Below, piece by piece: positions 50,595 through 61,435 of a stretch of 64,000 bases of DNA. The translations under genes were made by a program, and so were the position numbers. The notes under the pieces are model-generated. The model searched no databases and was not told the DNA's origin. It was given only the letters and a program-made list of their open reading frames with translations. The DNA lies in assembly GCF_051020985.1 (NCBI RefSeq), contig NW_027475133.1:744001-808000 (forward strand). The letters are read 5' to 3'. The DNA is from Nomia melanderi (lineage: Eukaryota; Arthropoda; Insecta; Hymenoptera; Halictidae). Each line of letters starts with the position of its first letter. Position 1 is the first letter of the stretch.

Positions 50595-51656
50595 ATGCTT
50601 TGTACAAAAAACCTTCAGTTGTTGTTCGAGCTTATTCGTAAAACGACGCATTTCATTATGAGTGCCGCGTACGCATCACGTTACGAAGCAGTGTTTCTGT
50701 GTTCCCATCCTAATGGACCAAAAATGTCATACACAGCGGCTGCTAAATACATGAAGAAATCGAAGACATTTGTTAGTAAGTGGGTGAAACGATATTTGGA
50801 GGTCAAAAATGTCGATGACCTACCAAATCGTGGCACTAAGTCAAAGACGACGAAGAAAGAGGATAAATTGATTTTACGCGAGTTCGAGAAGAATCCCCGT
50901 CTATCGTTACGTAGTGGACAGGCAGTTTTATGTAGAAAGGGTTTGAAATTGTTATGTGATACGATAAGAAGACGATTATTGGCAAATAATGTGAAATTGA
51001 GAAGCACAATAAAGAAAGTGCTACTATCCGAGAAACATGTCACAAAAAGACTCGCTTGGGCGAATGAAAATTTGAACCGTGATTTGGACAATGTAATTTT
51101 TTCGGACGAAACTTCTTTTTGGGCACATACTTTTATAACCCATACCTGGTGTAACCACGCCAATAAACTCCTTCAGCGAACCGTTAAACACCCGGTAAGG
51201 GTCCATGTTTGGGGTTGCTTCTCGAAGCAGAGATTCGGTACTTTGCACGTATTCACTGACAATTTAAACGCTGCCAAAATGGTCAAAATCTATCAGAGAG
51301 CCTTATTACCATCTGCCCAGAGGTGGTTTATAAGAAATAATAAACATTGGCTACTGGAAGAGGATAATGACCCAAAACATCGAAGTCGACACTGTACAGC
51401 ATGGAAAGAGGAAAATCACATCGATGTACTAGATTAGCCTTCACAGTCGACGGATGCAAATCCAATAGAAAATGTTTGGGCAATCATGAAGATCAAGCTC
51501 AGAGGAAAGAAGCACAACACGATCAAGAAGCTGATTCGTCAAATTCGATTGGTATGGAGGTCCTTATCTCGTGATTATGCGATTACATTAGTAGAAAGTA
51601 TGCCTCGAAGATGTAAATTAATTATTGATAATGGCGGTGACTGGGCACCATATTAA
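50595..51656 (+). pseudogene. Tc1-like DD34E transposase with an internal TAG, copy 1
   Basis: The frame starts at ATG 50595, the first ATG after an in-frame TAA at 50574. A second candidate start, Met22 at 50658, would give a length closer to the family norm (about 330-345 residues). It reads 280 codons to TAG at 51435-51437, then stays open in the same frame to TAA at 51654-51656 (353 codons with the TAG). The N-terminal part has a helix-turn-helix of the Tc1 type (about residues 44-69, SYTAAAKYMKK then FVSKWVKRYLE), followed by a basic linker (78-91) and a second helical DNA-binding region (about 93-145). Catalytic motifs: IFSDETSFW (D171), VHVWGCFS, EEDNDPKH (D257), and after the stop PSQSTDANPIENVW (E292). 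D257 to E292 leaves 34 residues, hence DD34E. The TAG lies where relatives usually have Trp, before the last catalytic residue, so the shorter product should be inactive. It ends with NGGDWAPY, a usual Tc1-type C-terminus. Confidence 0.93.
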
Positions 51657-51730
51657 TAATAACGCATCTTAGTATACACCATAAAGAATTTGTGTATTTT
51701 TTTCGAACCCGATATCCGAAATAGTTTTCG

Positions 51731-51764
51731 AGTTTTGCCGGACACGCTCTTGTCAAACAGAGTG
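51731..51764 (-). repeat. right terminal inverted repeat, copy 1
   Basis: The right end reads, on the minus strand, CACTCTGTTTGACAAGAGCG and onward. It pairs with the left end except at two positions. The terminal motif is CACTCTG here and CAGTCTG on the left, so the outermost bases are not perfectly symmetrical. Confidence 0.95.
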
Positions 51765-51766
51765 TA
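51765..51766. other. TA target-site duplication, right of transposon copy 1
   Basis: Second copy of the TA target. The interrupted satellite monomer resumes at once with TATCTGGTGATATCTCGGG. Confidence 0.95.
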
Positions 51767-51959
51767 TATCTGGTGATATCTCGGGTGCTATTAGAGATAG
51801 CGAAATAAATCAAACTGCATTGTCTGCAGGAGGCCCTGGCGCATAAATCTGTGCCGCGGGATCGACCTCGGACCACCAGGGGTCGAGAAAACCACCGACA
51901 CATGAGGCCGGACACTCAGGGTCGAGGAAAAATTCAATATATATCTGGTGATATCTCGG

Positions 51960-54900
51960 GTGCTCTTACAGATAGCGCACTAAACCAAAGTGAATTATCT
52001 GCAGGGGGCCCTGGCGCATGAATCTGTGCAGCGGGATCGACCTCGGACCACCAGAGGCCGAGAAAATCACCGCCTCATGGGGCCGGATTGCCAGGGTCAG
52101 GGAAAAATCCAATATATATCTGGTGATATCTCGGGTGCTATTAGAGATAGAGAAATAAATGAAAGTGCATTGTCTGCTGCAGGCCCTGGCGCACAAATCG
52201 GTGCCGCGGGGTCGACCTTGGACCACCAGGGGCCGAGAAAACGACCGTCTCATGGGGCCGGACACTCAGGGTCAGTGAAAAATCCATTATATATCTGCTG
52301 ATATCTCGGGTGCTATTAGAGATAGCGCAATAAACCAAACTGAATTATCTGCAGGAGGGCCTGGCGTATTAATCTGAGCAGCAGGAACGACCTCGGACCA
52401 CCAGGCGCCGAGAAAATTACATATATTCGGAATCCGTTACCCAAGGTCATGTAAAAATCCAGCATATATCTGGTGACATCTCGGGTGCTCTTACAGATAG
52501 CGCACTAAACCAAAGTGAATTATCTATAGGAGGCCCTGGCGCATGAATCTGTGCAGCGGGATCGACCTCGGACCACCAGGGGCCGAGAAAATCTCCATCT
52601 CATGGGGCCGGACTGTCAGGGTCAGGGAAAAATCCAATATATATCTGGTGATATCTCGGGTGCTATTAGAGATAGCGAAATAAATCAAAGTGCATTGTCT
52701 GCAGGAGGCCCTGGCGCATAAATCTGTGCCGCGGGAACGACCTCGGACCGCCAGGGGCCGAGAAAACCACCGTCTCATGGGGCCGGACACTCAGGGTCAG
52801 GGGAAAATCCAATATGTATATGGTGATATCTCGGGTGCTATTAGAGATAGCGCAACAAACCAAAGTGAATTATCTGCAGGAGGCCCAGGCGCATGAATCT
52901 GTGCAGCGGGAACGACCTCGGACCACCAGGGCCGAGAAAACCACCGTCTCATGGGGCCGGACTGTCAGGGTCAGGGGAAAATCCAATATATATCTGGTGA
53001 TATCTCGGGTGCTATTACAGATAGCGCAATAAATCAAAGTTCATTGTCTGTAGGAGGCCCTGGCGCATGAATCTGTGCAGCGGGAACGACCTCGGACCAC
53101 CAGGGGCCGAGAAAACCATCCACACATGGGGCCGGACTGTCAGGGTCAAGGAAAAATCCAATATATATCTGGTGATATCTCGGGTGCTCTTACAGATAGC
53201 GCACTAAACCAAAGTGAATTATCTGCAGGGGGCCCTGGCGCATGAATCTGTGCAGCGGGATCGACCTCGGACCACCAGAGGCCGAGAAAATCACCGCCTC
53301 ATGGGGCCGGATTGCCAGGGTCAGGGAAAAATCCAATATATATCTGGTGATATCTCGGGTGCTATTAGAGATAGAGAATTAAATGAAAGTGCATTGTCTG
53401 CTGAAGGCCCTGGCGCACAAATCTGTGCCGCGGGATCGACCTTGGACCACCAGGGACCGAGAAAACCACCGACACATGGGGCCGGACACTCATGGTCAGG
53501 GGAAAATCCAATATATATCTGGTGATATCTCGAGTGCTATTAGAGATAGCGCAATAAACCAAAGTGAATTATCTGCAGGAGGGCCTGGCGTATTAATCTG
53601 AGCAGCAGGAACGACCTCGGACCACCAGGCGCCGAGAAAATTACATATATTCGGAATCCGTTACCCAAGGTCATGTAAAAATCCAGCATATATCTGGTGA
53701 CATCTCGGGTGCTCTTACAGATAGCGCACTAAACCAAAGTGAATTATCTATAGGAGGCCCTGGCGCATGAATCTGTGCAGCGGGATCGACCTCGGACCAC
53801 CAGGGGCCGAGAAAATCTCCATCTCATGGGGCCGGACTGTCAGGGTCAGGGAAAAATCCAATATATATCTGGTGATATCTCGGGTGCTATTAGAGATAGC
53901 GAAATAAATCAAAGTGCATTGTCTGCAGGAGGCCCTGGCGCATAAATCTGTGCCGCGGGAACGACCTCGGACCGCCAGGGGCCGAGAAAACCACCGTCTC
54001 ATGGGGCCGGACACTCAGGGTCAGGGGAAAATCCAATATGTATATGGTGATATCTCGGGTGCTATTAGAGATAGCGCAACAAACCAAAGTGAATTATCTG
54101 CAGGAGGCCCAGGCGCATGAATCTGTGCAGCGGGAACGACCTCGGACCACCAGGGCCGAGAAAACCACCGTCTCATGGGGCCGGACTGTCAGGGTCAGGG
54201 GAAAATCCAATATATATCTGGTGATATCTCGGGTGCTATTACAGATAGCGCAATAAATCAAAGTTCATTGTCTGTAGGAGGCCCTGGCGCATGAATCTGT
54301 GCAGCGGGAACGACCTCGGACCACCAGGGGCCGAGAAAACCATCCACACATGGGGCCGGACTGTCAGGGTCAAGGAAAAATCCAATATATATCTGGTGAT
54401 ATCTCGGGTGCTATTAGAGATCGCGCAATAAATCAAAGTGCATTGTCTGTAGGAGGCCCTGGCGCATGATTCTGTGCAGCGGGAACGACCTCGGACCACC
54501 AGGGTCCGAGGAAACGACCGTCTCATGGGGCCGGACGCTCAGGGTCAGTGAAAAATCCAATATATATCTGCTGATATCTCGGGTGCTATTACAGATAGCG
54601 CAATAAACCAAAGTGAATTATCTGCAGGGGGCCCTGGCGCATGAATCTGTGCAGCGGGATCGACCTCGGACCACCAGAGGCCGAGAAAATCACCGCCTCA
54701 TGGGGCCGGATTGCCAGGGTCAGGGAAAAATCCAATATATATCTGGTGATATCTCGGGTGCTATTAGAGATAGAGAATTAAATGAAAGTGCATTGTCTGC
54801 TGAAGGCCCTGGCGCACAAATCTGTGCCGCGGGATCGACCTTGGACCACCAGGGACCGAGAAAACCACCGACACATGGGGCCGGACACTCATGGTCAGGG

Positions 54901-55985
54901 GAAAATCCAATATATATCTGGTGATATCTCGAGTGCTATTAGAGATAGCGCAATAAACCAAAGTGAATTATCTGCAGGAGGGCCTGGCGTATTAATCTGA
55001 GCAGCAGGAACGACCTCGGACCACCAGGCGCCGAGAAAATTACATATATTCGGAATCCGTTACCCAAGGTCATGTAAAAATCCAGCATATATCTGGTGAC
55101 ATCTCGGGTGCTCTTACAGATAGCGCACTAAACCAAAGTGAATTATCTATAGGAGGCCCTGGCGCATGAATCTGTGCAGCGGGATCGACCTCGGACCACC
55201 AGGGGCCGAGAAAATCTCCATCTCATGGGGCCGGACTGTCAGGGTCAGGGAAAAATCCAATATATATCTGGTGATATCTCGGGTGCTATTAGAGATAGCG
55301 AAATAAATCAAAGTGCATTGTCTGCAGGAGGCCCTGGCGCATAAATCTGTGCCGCGGGAACGACCTCGGACCGCCAGGGGCCGAGAAAACCACCGTCTCA
55401 TGGGGCCGGACACTCAGGGTCAGGGGAAAATCCAATATGTATATGGTGATATCTCGGGTGCTATTAGAGATAGCGCAACAAACCAAAGTGAATTATCTGC
55501 AGGAGGCCCAGGCGCATGAATCTGTGCAGCGGGAACGACCTCGGACCACCAGGGCCGAGAAAACCACCGTCTCATGGGGCCGGACTGTCAGGGTCAGGGG
55601 AAAATCCAATATATATCTGGTGATATCTCGGGTGCTATTACAGATAGCGCAATAAATCAAAGTTCATTGTCTGTAGGAGGCCCTGGCGCATGAATCTGTG
55701 CAGCGGGAACGACCTCGGACCACCAGGGGCCGAGAAAACCATCCACACATGGGGCCGGACTGTCAGGGTCAAGGAAAAATCCAATATATATCTGGTGATA
55801 TCTCGGGTGCTATTAGAGATCGCGCAATAAATCAAAGTGCATTGTCTGTAGGAGGCCCTGGCGCATGATTCTGTGCAGCGGGAACGACCTCGGACCACCA
55901 GGGTCCGAGGAAACGACCGTCTCATGGGGCCGGACGCTCAGGGTCAGTGAAAAATCCAATATATATCTGCTGATATCTCGGGTGC
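51960..55985 (+). repeat. 7- and 8-monomer higher-order repeats, three copies
   Basis: Segments starting near 51961, 53185 and 54584 repeat at offsets of 1,224 bp (seven monomers less one) and 1,399 bp (eight monomers less one). The shared missing base is in a 174-bp monomer reading CCACCAGGGCCGAG (52925, 54149, 55548). Each copy also carries a B-type monomer with ACATATATTCGGAATCCG and a unit with GGAGGGCCTGGCGTATTAAT. The same arrangement is carried into copy F (61.63-64.0 kb), so it is older than the E/F duplication. Confidence 0.82.
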
Positions 55986-58900
55986 TATTACAGATAGCGC
56001 AATAAATCAAAGTGCATTGTCTGTAGGAGGCCCTGGCGCATGAATCTGTGTAGCGGGAACGACCTCGGACCACCAGGGGCCGAAAAACCCACAGTCTCAT
56101 GGGGCCGGACACTCAGGGTCAGGGTAAAATGCAATATATATCTGGTGATATCTCGGGTGCTATTACAGATAGCGCAATAAATCAAAGTGCATTGTCTGTA
56201 GGAGGCCCTGGCGCATGAATCTGTGCAGCGGGAACGACCTCGGACCACCAGGGGCCGAAAAAACCACAGTCTCATGGGGCCGGTCACTCAGTGTCAGGGG
56301 AAAATCCAATATATATCTGGTGATATCTCGGGTGCTATTACAGATAGCGCAATAAATCAAAGTGCATTGTCTGTAGGAGGCCCTGGCGCATGAATCTGTG
56401 CAACGGGAACGACCTCGGACCACCAGGGGCCGAGAAAACCACAGTCTCATGGCGCCGGACACTCAGGGTCAGGGGAAAATCCAATATATATCTGGTGATA
56501 TCTCGGGTGCTATTAGAGATAGCGCAATAAACCAAAGTGCATTGTCTGTAGGAGGCCCTGGCGCATGAATCTGTGCAGCGGGAACGACCTCGGAACACCA
56601 GGGACCGAGAAAACCTCCGTCTCATGGGGCCGGATACTCAGGGTCAGTGAAAAATCCAATATATATGTGGTGATATCTCGGGTGCTCTTACAGATAGCGC
56701 AATAAATCAAAGTGAATTATCTGCAGTAGGCCCTGGCGCATGAATCCGTGCAGGGGGAACGACCTCGGACCACCAGGGGCCGAGAAAACCACAGTCTCAT
56801 GGGGCCGGACACTCAGGGTCAGGGGAAAATCCAATATAGATCTGGTGATATCTCGGGTGCTATTACAGATAGCGCAATAAATCAAAGTGCATTACCTGTA
56901 GGAGGCCCTGGCGCATGAATCTGTGCAGCGGGAACGTCCTCGGACCTCCAGGGGCCGAGACAACGACCGTCTCATGGGGCCGGACACTCAGGGTCAGGGT
57001 AAAATCCAATATATATGTGGTGATATCTCGGGTGCTATTACAGATAGCGCAATAAATCAAAGTGCATTGTCTGTAGGAGGCCCTGGCGCATGAATCTGTG
57101 CAGCGGGAACGACCTCGGACCACCAGGGGCCGAAAAAACCATAGTCTCATGGGGCCGGTCACTCAGGGTCAGGGGAAAATCCAATATATATCTGGTGATA
57201 TCTCGGGTGCTATTACAGATAGCGCAATAAATCAAAGTGCATTGTCTGTAGGAGGCGCTGGCGCATGAATCTGTGCAGCGGGATCGACCTCGGACCACCA
57301 GGGGCCGAAAAAACCACAGTCTCATGGGGCCGGACACTCAGGGTCAGGGTAAAATGCAATATATATCTGGTGATATCTCGGGTGCTATTACAGATAGCGC
57401 AATAAATAAAAGTGCATTACCTGTAGGAGGCCCTGGCGCATGAATCTCTGCAGCGGAAACGTCCTCGGACCTCCAGGGGCCGAGACAACGACAGTCTCAT
57501 GGGGCCGGACACTCAGGGTCAGGGTGAAATCCAATATATATCTGGTGATATCTCGGGTGCTATTACAGATAGCGCAATAAATCAAAGTGCATTACCTGTA
57601 GGAGGCCCTGGCGCATGAATCTGTGCAACGGGAACCACCTCGGACCACCAGGGGCCGAGAAAACCACAGTCTCATGGGGCCGGACACTCAGGGTCAGGGG
57701 AAAATCCAATATATATCTGGTGATATCTCGGGTGCTATTAGAGATAGCGCAATAAACCAAAGTGAATTATCTGCAGGAGGCCCTGGCGCATGAATCTGTG
57801 CACGCGGGAACGACCTCGGACCACCAGGGTCCGAGAAAACGACCGTCGCATGGGGCCGGACACTCAGGGACAGTGAAAAATCCAATATATATCTGCTGAT
57901 ATCTCGGGTGCTATTACAGATAGCGCAATAAATCAAATTGCATTGTCTGTAGGAGGCCCTGGCGCATGAATCTGTGCAGAGGCAACGACCTCGGACGACC
58001 AGGGGCCGAGAAAACCACAGTCTCATGGGGCCGGACTCTCAGGGTCAGGGGAAAATCGAATATTTATCTGGTGATATCTCGGGTGCTATTAGAAATAGCG
58101 CAATAAACCAAAGTGAATTATCTGCAGGAGGCCCTGGCGCATGAATCTGTGCACGCGGGAACGACCTCGGACCACCAGGGTCCGAGAAAACGACCGTAGC
58201 ATGGGGCCGGACACTCAGGGACAGTGAAAAATCCAATATATATCTGCTGATATCTCGGGTGCTATTACAGATAGCGCAATAAACCAAAGTGAATTATCTA
58301 TAGGAGGCCCTGGCGCATGAATCTGTGCAGCGGGATCGACATCGGACAACCAGGGGCCGAGAAAATCTCCGTCTCATGCGGCCGGACTGTCAGGGTCAGG
58401 GAAAAATACAATATATATCAGGTGATATCTCGGGTGCTATTAGAGATAGCGCAATAAATCAAAGTACATTGTCTGTAGGAGGCCCTGGCGCATGAATCTG
58501 TGCAGCGGGATCGACCTCGGACCAGCAGGGGCCGAGAAAATCTCCGTCTCATGCGGCCGGACTGTCAGGGTCAGGGATAAATCCAATATATATCTGGTGA
58601 TATCTCGGGTGCTATTAGAGATAGCGAAATAAATCAAAGTGCATTGTCTGCAGGAGGCCCTGGCGCATAAATCTGTGCAGCGGGAACGACCTCGGACCAC
58701 CAGGGGCCGAGAAAACCACCGTCTCATGGGGCCGGACACTCAGTGTCAGGGGAAAATCCAATATATATCTGGGGATACCTCCGGTGCTATTACTGATAGC
58801 GCAATAAAGCAAAGTGCATTGTCTGTAGGAGGCCCTGGCCCATGAATCTGTGCAGCGGGATCGAATTCGGACCACCAGGGGCCGAGAAAATCACTTTCTC

Positions 58901-60163
58901 ATGAGGCCGGACTGTCAGCGTCAGGGAAAGGTGCAATATATATCTGGTGATATCTCGGGTGCTATTAGAGATAGCGCAATAAATCAAAGTGCATTGTCTG
59001 CAGGAGGCCCTAGCGCATGAATCTGTGCAGCGGGAACGACCTGGGACCACCAGGGGCCGAGAAAACTACCGTCTCATGGTGTTCGACACTCAGTGTCAGG
59101 GAAAAATCCAATATATATCTGGTGATATCTCGGGTGCTATTACAGATCGCGCACTAAACCAAAGTGAACTATCTGCAGGGGGCCCTGGCTCATGAATCTG
59201 TGCAGCGGGAACGACCTAGGACCACCAGTGGCCGAGAAAACCACCGACACATGGGGCCGGACTGTCAGGGTCAGGGAAGAATCCAATATATATATGGTGA
59301 TATCTCGGGTGCTATTAGAGGTAGAGCAATAAATCAAAGTCCATTGTCTGTACGAGGCACTGGCGTATGAATCTGTGCAGCAGGAACTACCTCGGACCAC
59401 CAGGGGCCGAGAAAATTACAGATATTCGGAATCCGTCACACAAGGTCACGTAAAAATCCAGCATCTATCTGATGATATCTCGGGTGCTGTTACAGATAGC
59501 GCAATAAACCAAAGTGAACTGTCTGCAGGATGCCTTGGCGCATGAATCTGTGCAGCGGAATCGACCTCGGACCACCAGGGGCCGAGAAAACCACCGTCTC
59601 ATGGGGTCGGACACTCAGGGTCAGGGAAAATTCCAATATATATCTGGTGATATCTCGGGTGCTATTAGAGATAGCGAAATAAATCAAAGTGCATTGTCTG
59701 CAGGAGGCCCTGTGGCATGAATCTGTGCCGCGGGAACGACCTCGGACCACCAGGGGCTGAGAAAACCACCGTCTCATGGGGCCGGACACTCAGTGTCAGG
59801 GGAAAATCCAATATATATCTGGTGATATCTCGGGTGCTATTACTGATAGCGCAATAAAGCAAAGTGCATTGTCTGTAGGAGGCCCTGGCGCATGAATCTG
59901 TGCAGCGGGATCGAATTCGGACCACCAGGGGCCGAGAAAATCACTTTCTCATGAGGCCGGACTGTCAGGGTCAGGGAAAGGTGCAATATATATCTGGTGA
60001 TATCTCGGGTGCTATTAGAGCTAGCGCAATAAATCAAAGTACATTGTCTGTAGGAGGCCCTGGCGCATGAATCTGTGCAGCGGGATCGACCTCGGACCAG
60101 CAGGGGCCGAGAAAATCTCCGTCTCATGCGGCCGGACTGTCAGGGTCAGTGAAAAATCCAATA

Positions 60164-60165
60164 TA
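60164..60165. other. TA target-site duplication, left of transposon copy 2
   Basis: Same position within the same monomer variant as for copy 1 (GTCAGTGAAAAATCCAATA-TA). This is what is expected if the element was duplicated together with its flanks, not inserted again. Confidence 0.95.
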
Positions 60166-60199
60166 CAGTCTGTTTGACAAGAGCGTGTACGGCAAAACT
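60166..60199 (+). repeat. left terminal inverted repeat, copy 2
   Basis: Identical to the left end of copy 1, beginning CAGTCTGTTTGACAAGAGCG. Confidence 0.95.
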
Positions 60200-60263
60200 C
60201 TTACGTGCGATGTCTTAGGTAAGAAATTCCACTTCAAGCAGGTAACTTGAATGTTTCCCTAAG

Positions 60264-61325
60264 ATGCTTTGTACAAAAAACCTTCAGTTGTTGTTCGAGC
60301 TTATTCGTAAAACGACGCATTTCATTATGAGTGCCGCGTACGCATCACGTTACGAAGCAGTGTTTCTGTGTTCCCATCCTAATGGACCAAAAATGTCATA
60401 CACAGCGGCTGCTAAATACATGAAGAAATCGAAGACATTTGTTAGTAAGTGGGTGAAACGATATTTGGAGGTCAAAAATGTCGATGACCTACCAAATCGT
60501 GGCACTAAGTCAAAGACGACGAAGAAAGAGGATAAATTGATTTTACGCGAGTTCGAGAAGAATCCCCGTCTATCGTTACGTAGTGGACAGGCAGTTTTAT
60601 GTAGAAAGGGTTTGAAATTGTTATGTGATACGATAAGAAGACGATTATTGGCAAATAATGTGAAATTGAGAAGCACAATAAAGAAAGTGCTACTATCCGA
60701 GAAACATGTCACAAAAAGACTCGCTTGGGCGAATGAAAATTTGAACCGTGATTTGGACAATGTAATTTTTTCGGACGAAACTTCTTTTTGGGCACATACT
60801 TTTATAACCCATACCTGGTGTAACCACGCCAATAAACTCCTTCAGCGAACCGTTAAACACCCGGTAAGGGTCCATGTTTGGGGTTGCTTCTCGAAGCAGA
60901 GATTCGGTACTTTGCACGTATTCACTGACAATTTAAACGCTGCCAAAATGGTCAAAATCTATCAGAGAGCCTTATTACCATCTGCCCAGAGGTGGTTTAT
61001 AAGAAATAATAAACATTGGCTACTGGAAGAGGATAATGACCCAAAACATCGAAGTCGACACTGTACAGCATGGAAAGAGGAAAATCACATCGATGTACTA
61101 GATTAGCCTTCACAGTCGACGGATGCAAATCCAATAGAAAATGTTTGGGCAATCATGAAGATCAAGCTCAGAGGAAAGAAGCACAACACGATCAAGAAGC
61201 TGATTCGTCAAATTCGATTGGTATGGAGGTCCTTATCTCGTGATTATGCGATTACATTAGTAGAAAGTATGCCTCGAAGATGTAAATTAATTATTGATAA
61301 TGGCGGTGACTGGGCACCATATTAA
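60264..61325 (+). pseudogene. Tc1-like DD34E transposase with an internal TAG, copy 2
   Basis: Duplicate of the gene at 50595-51656 with the same ATG, the same TAG (61104-61106) after 280 codons, and the same TAA end (61323-61325). The two aspartates (D171, D257) precede the stop and the catalytic glutamate (codon 61137-61139) follows it. Sharing the nonsense mutation shows that the element was already broken when the segment was duplicated. The alternative, two insertions of an already mutant element into the identical TA of the identical monomer variant, is far less likely. Confidence 0.93.
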
Positions 61326-61399
61326 TAATAACGCATCTTAGTATACACCATAAAGAATTTGTGTATTTTTTTCGAACCCGATATCCGAAATAGTTTTCG

Positions 61400-61433
61400 A
61401 GTTTTGCCGGACACGCTCTTGTCAAACAGAGTG
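61400..61433 (-). repeat. right terminal inverted repeat, copy 2
   Basis: Identical to the right end of copy 1, with the same CACTCTG terminus on the minus strand. Confidence 0.95.
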
Positions 61434-61435
61434 TA
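61434..61435. other. TA target-site duplication, right of transposon copy 2
   Basis: Second TA flanking copy 2. The satellite resumes with TATCTGGTGATATCTCGGG, as for copy 1. Confidence 0.95.

Larger units (their letters stand above)
50497..51764 (+). mobile_element. Tc1/mariner-type DNA transposon, copy 1 (1,268 bp, non-autonomous by nonsense mutation)
   Basis: Complete element by its ends: 34-35 bp terminal inverted repeats, TA target duplication, and one transposase frame filling most of the interior. It interrupts a satellite monomer at its AT-rich CCAATATATATCTGG site. Its base composition and codon use are unlike the satellite: AT-rich, with many AAA, AAT and GAA codons. About 98 bp lies between the left end and the first ATG, and about 108 bp between the terminal TAA and the right end; I see no further gene there. 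A TAG inside the gene should make it unable to supply its own transposase. The family (Tc1-like, DD34E) is firm; the subfamily is not something I can name. Confidence 0.96.
48430..58273 (+). repeat. third large tandem duplication, copy E (contains transposon copy 1)
   Basis: Copy E aligns with 58274-64000 (copy F): offset 9,844 bp on the left, then 9,669 bp once F loses one monomer just before the transposon. The left edge is near 48430, since E reads GCTATTAGAGGTAGCG where F reads GCTATTACAGATAGCG and they agree afterwards. Monomers here commonly have GGGATCGACC and CCGGACTGTCAGGGTC, unlike most of the array to the left. The 55.98-58.27 kb part has no counterpart in the window because F is cut by the window end. 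Confidence 0.88.
51765..60165 (+). repeat. 175-bp satellite array, middle segment between the transposon copies
   Basis: About 48 monomers in the same orientation as the rest. From 51.77 to about 55.98 kb they belong to the 7/8-monomer repeats. From 56.0 to 58.27 kb they are more uniform ordinary monomers with GTCTGTAGGAGGCCCTGGCG and frequent CGAAAAAACCACAG. From 58.27 kb copy F begins. Small irregularities include GTGCACGCGGGAACG (57800 and 58151), a one-base insertion seen twice. No gene is supported. Confidence 0.97.
60166..61433 (+). mobile_element. Tc1/mariner-type DNA transposon, copy 2
   Basis: This is the same 1,268-bp element, 9,669 bp downstream of copy 1. Reading both copies side by side I found no base difference in the ends, the untranslated parts or the transposase frame, including the internal TAG. 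The flanking satellite monomers also correspond on both sides. It is therefore a passenger in the E/F segmental duplication. Like copy 1, it should be unable to encode a working transposase but keeps intact-looking ends, so it could be mobilised in trans by a related active enzyme (inference). Confidence 0.96.

Noticed and set aside
50681..51163. 160-codon open frame on the minus strand of the transposon
   Set aside because: It is the antisense shadow of the transposase gene, which has clear family motifs on the plus strand.
50497..61433. Two independent transposon insertions
   Set aside because: Identical target, flanks, nonsense codon and sequence, with spacing equal to the duplicated block, make segmental duplication the simpler explanation.
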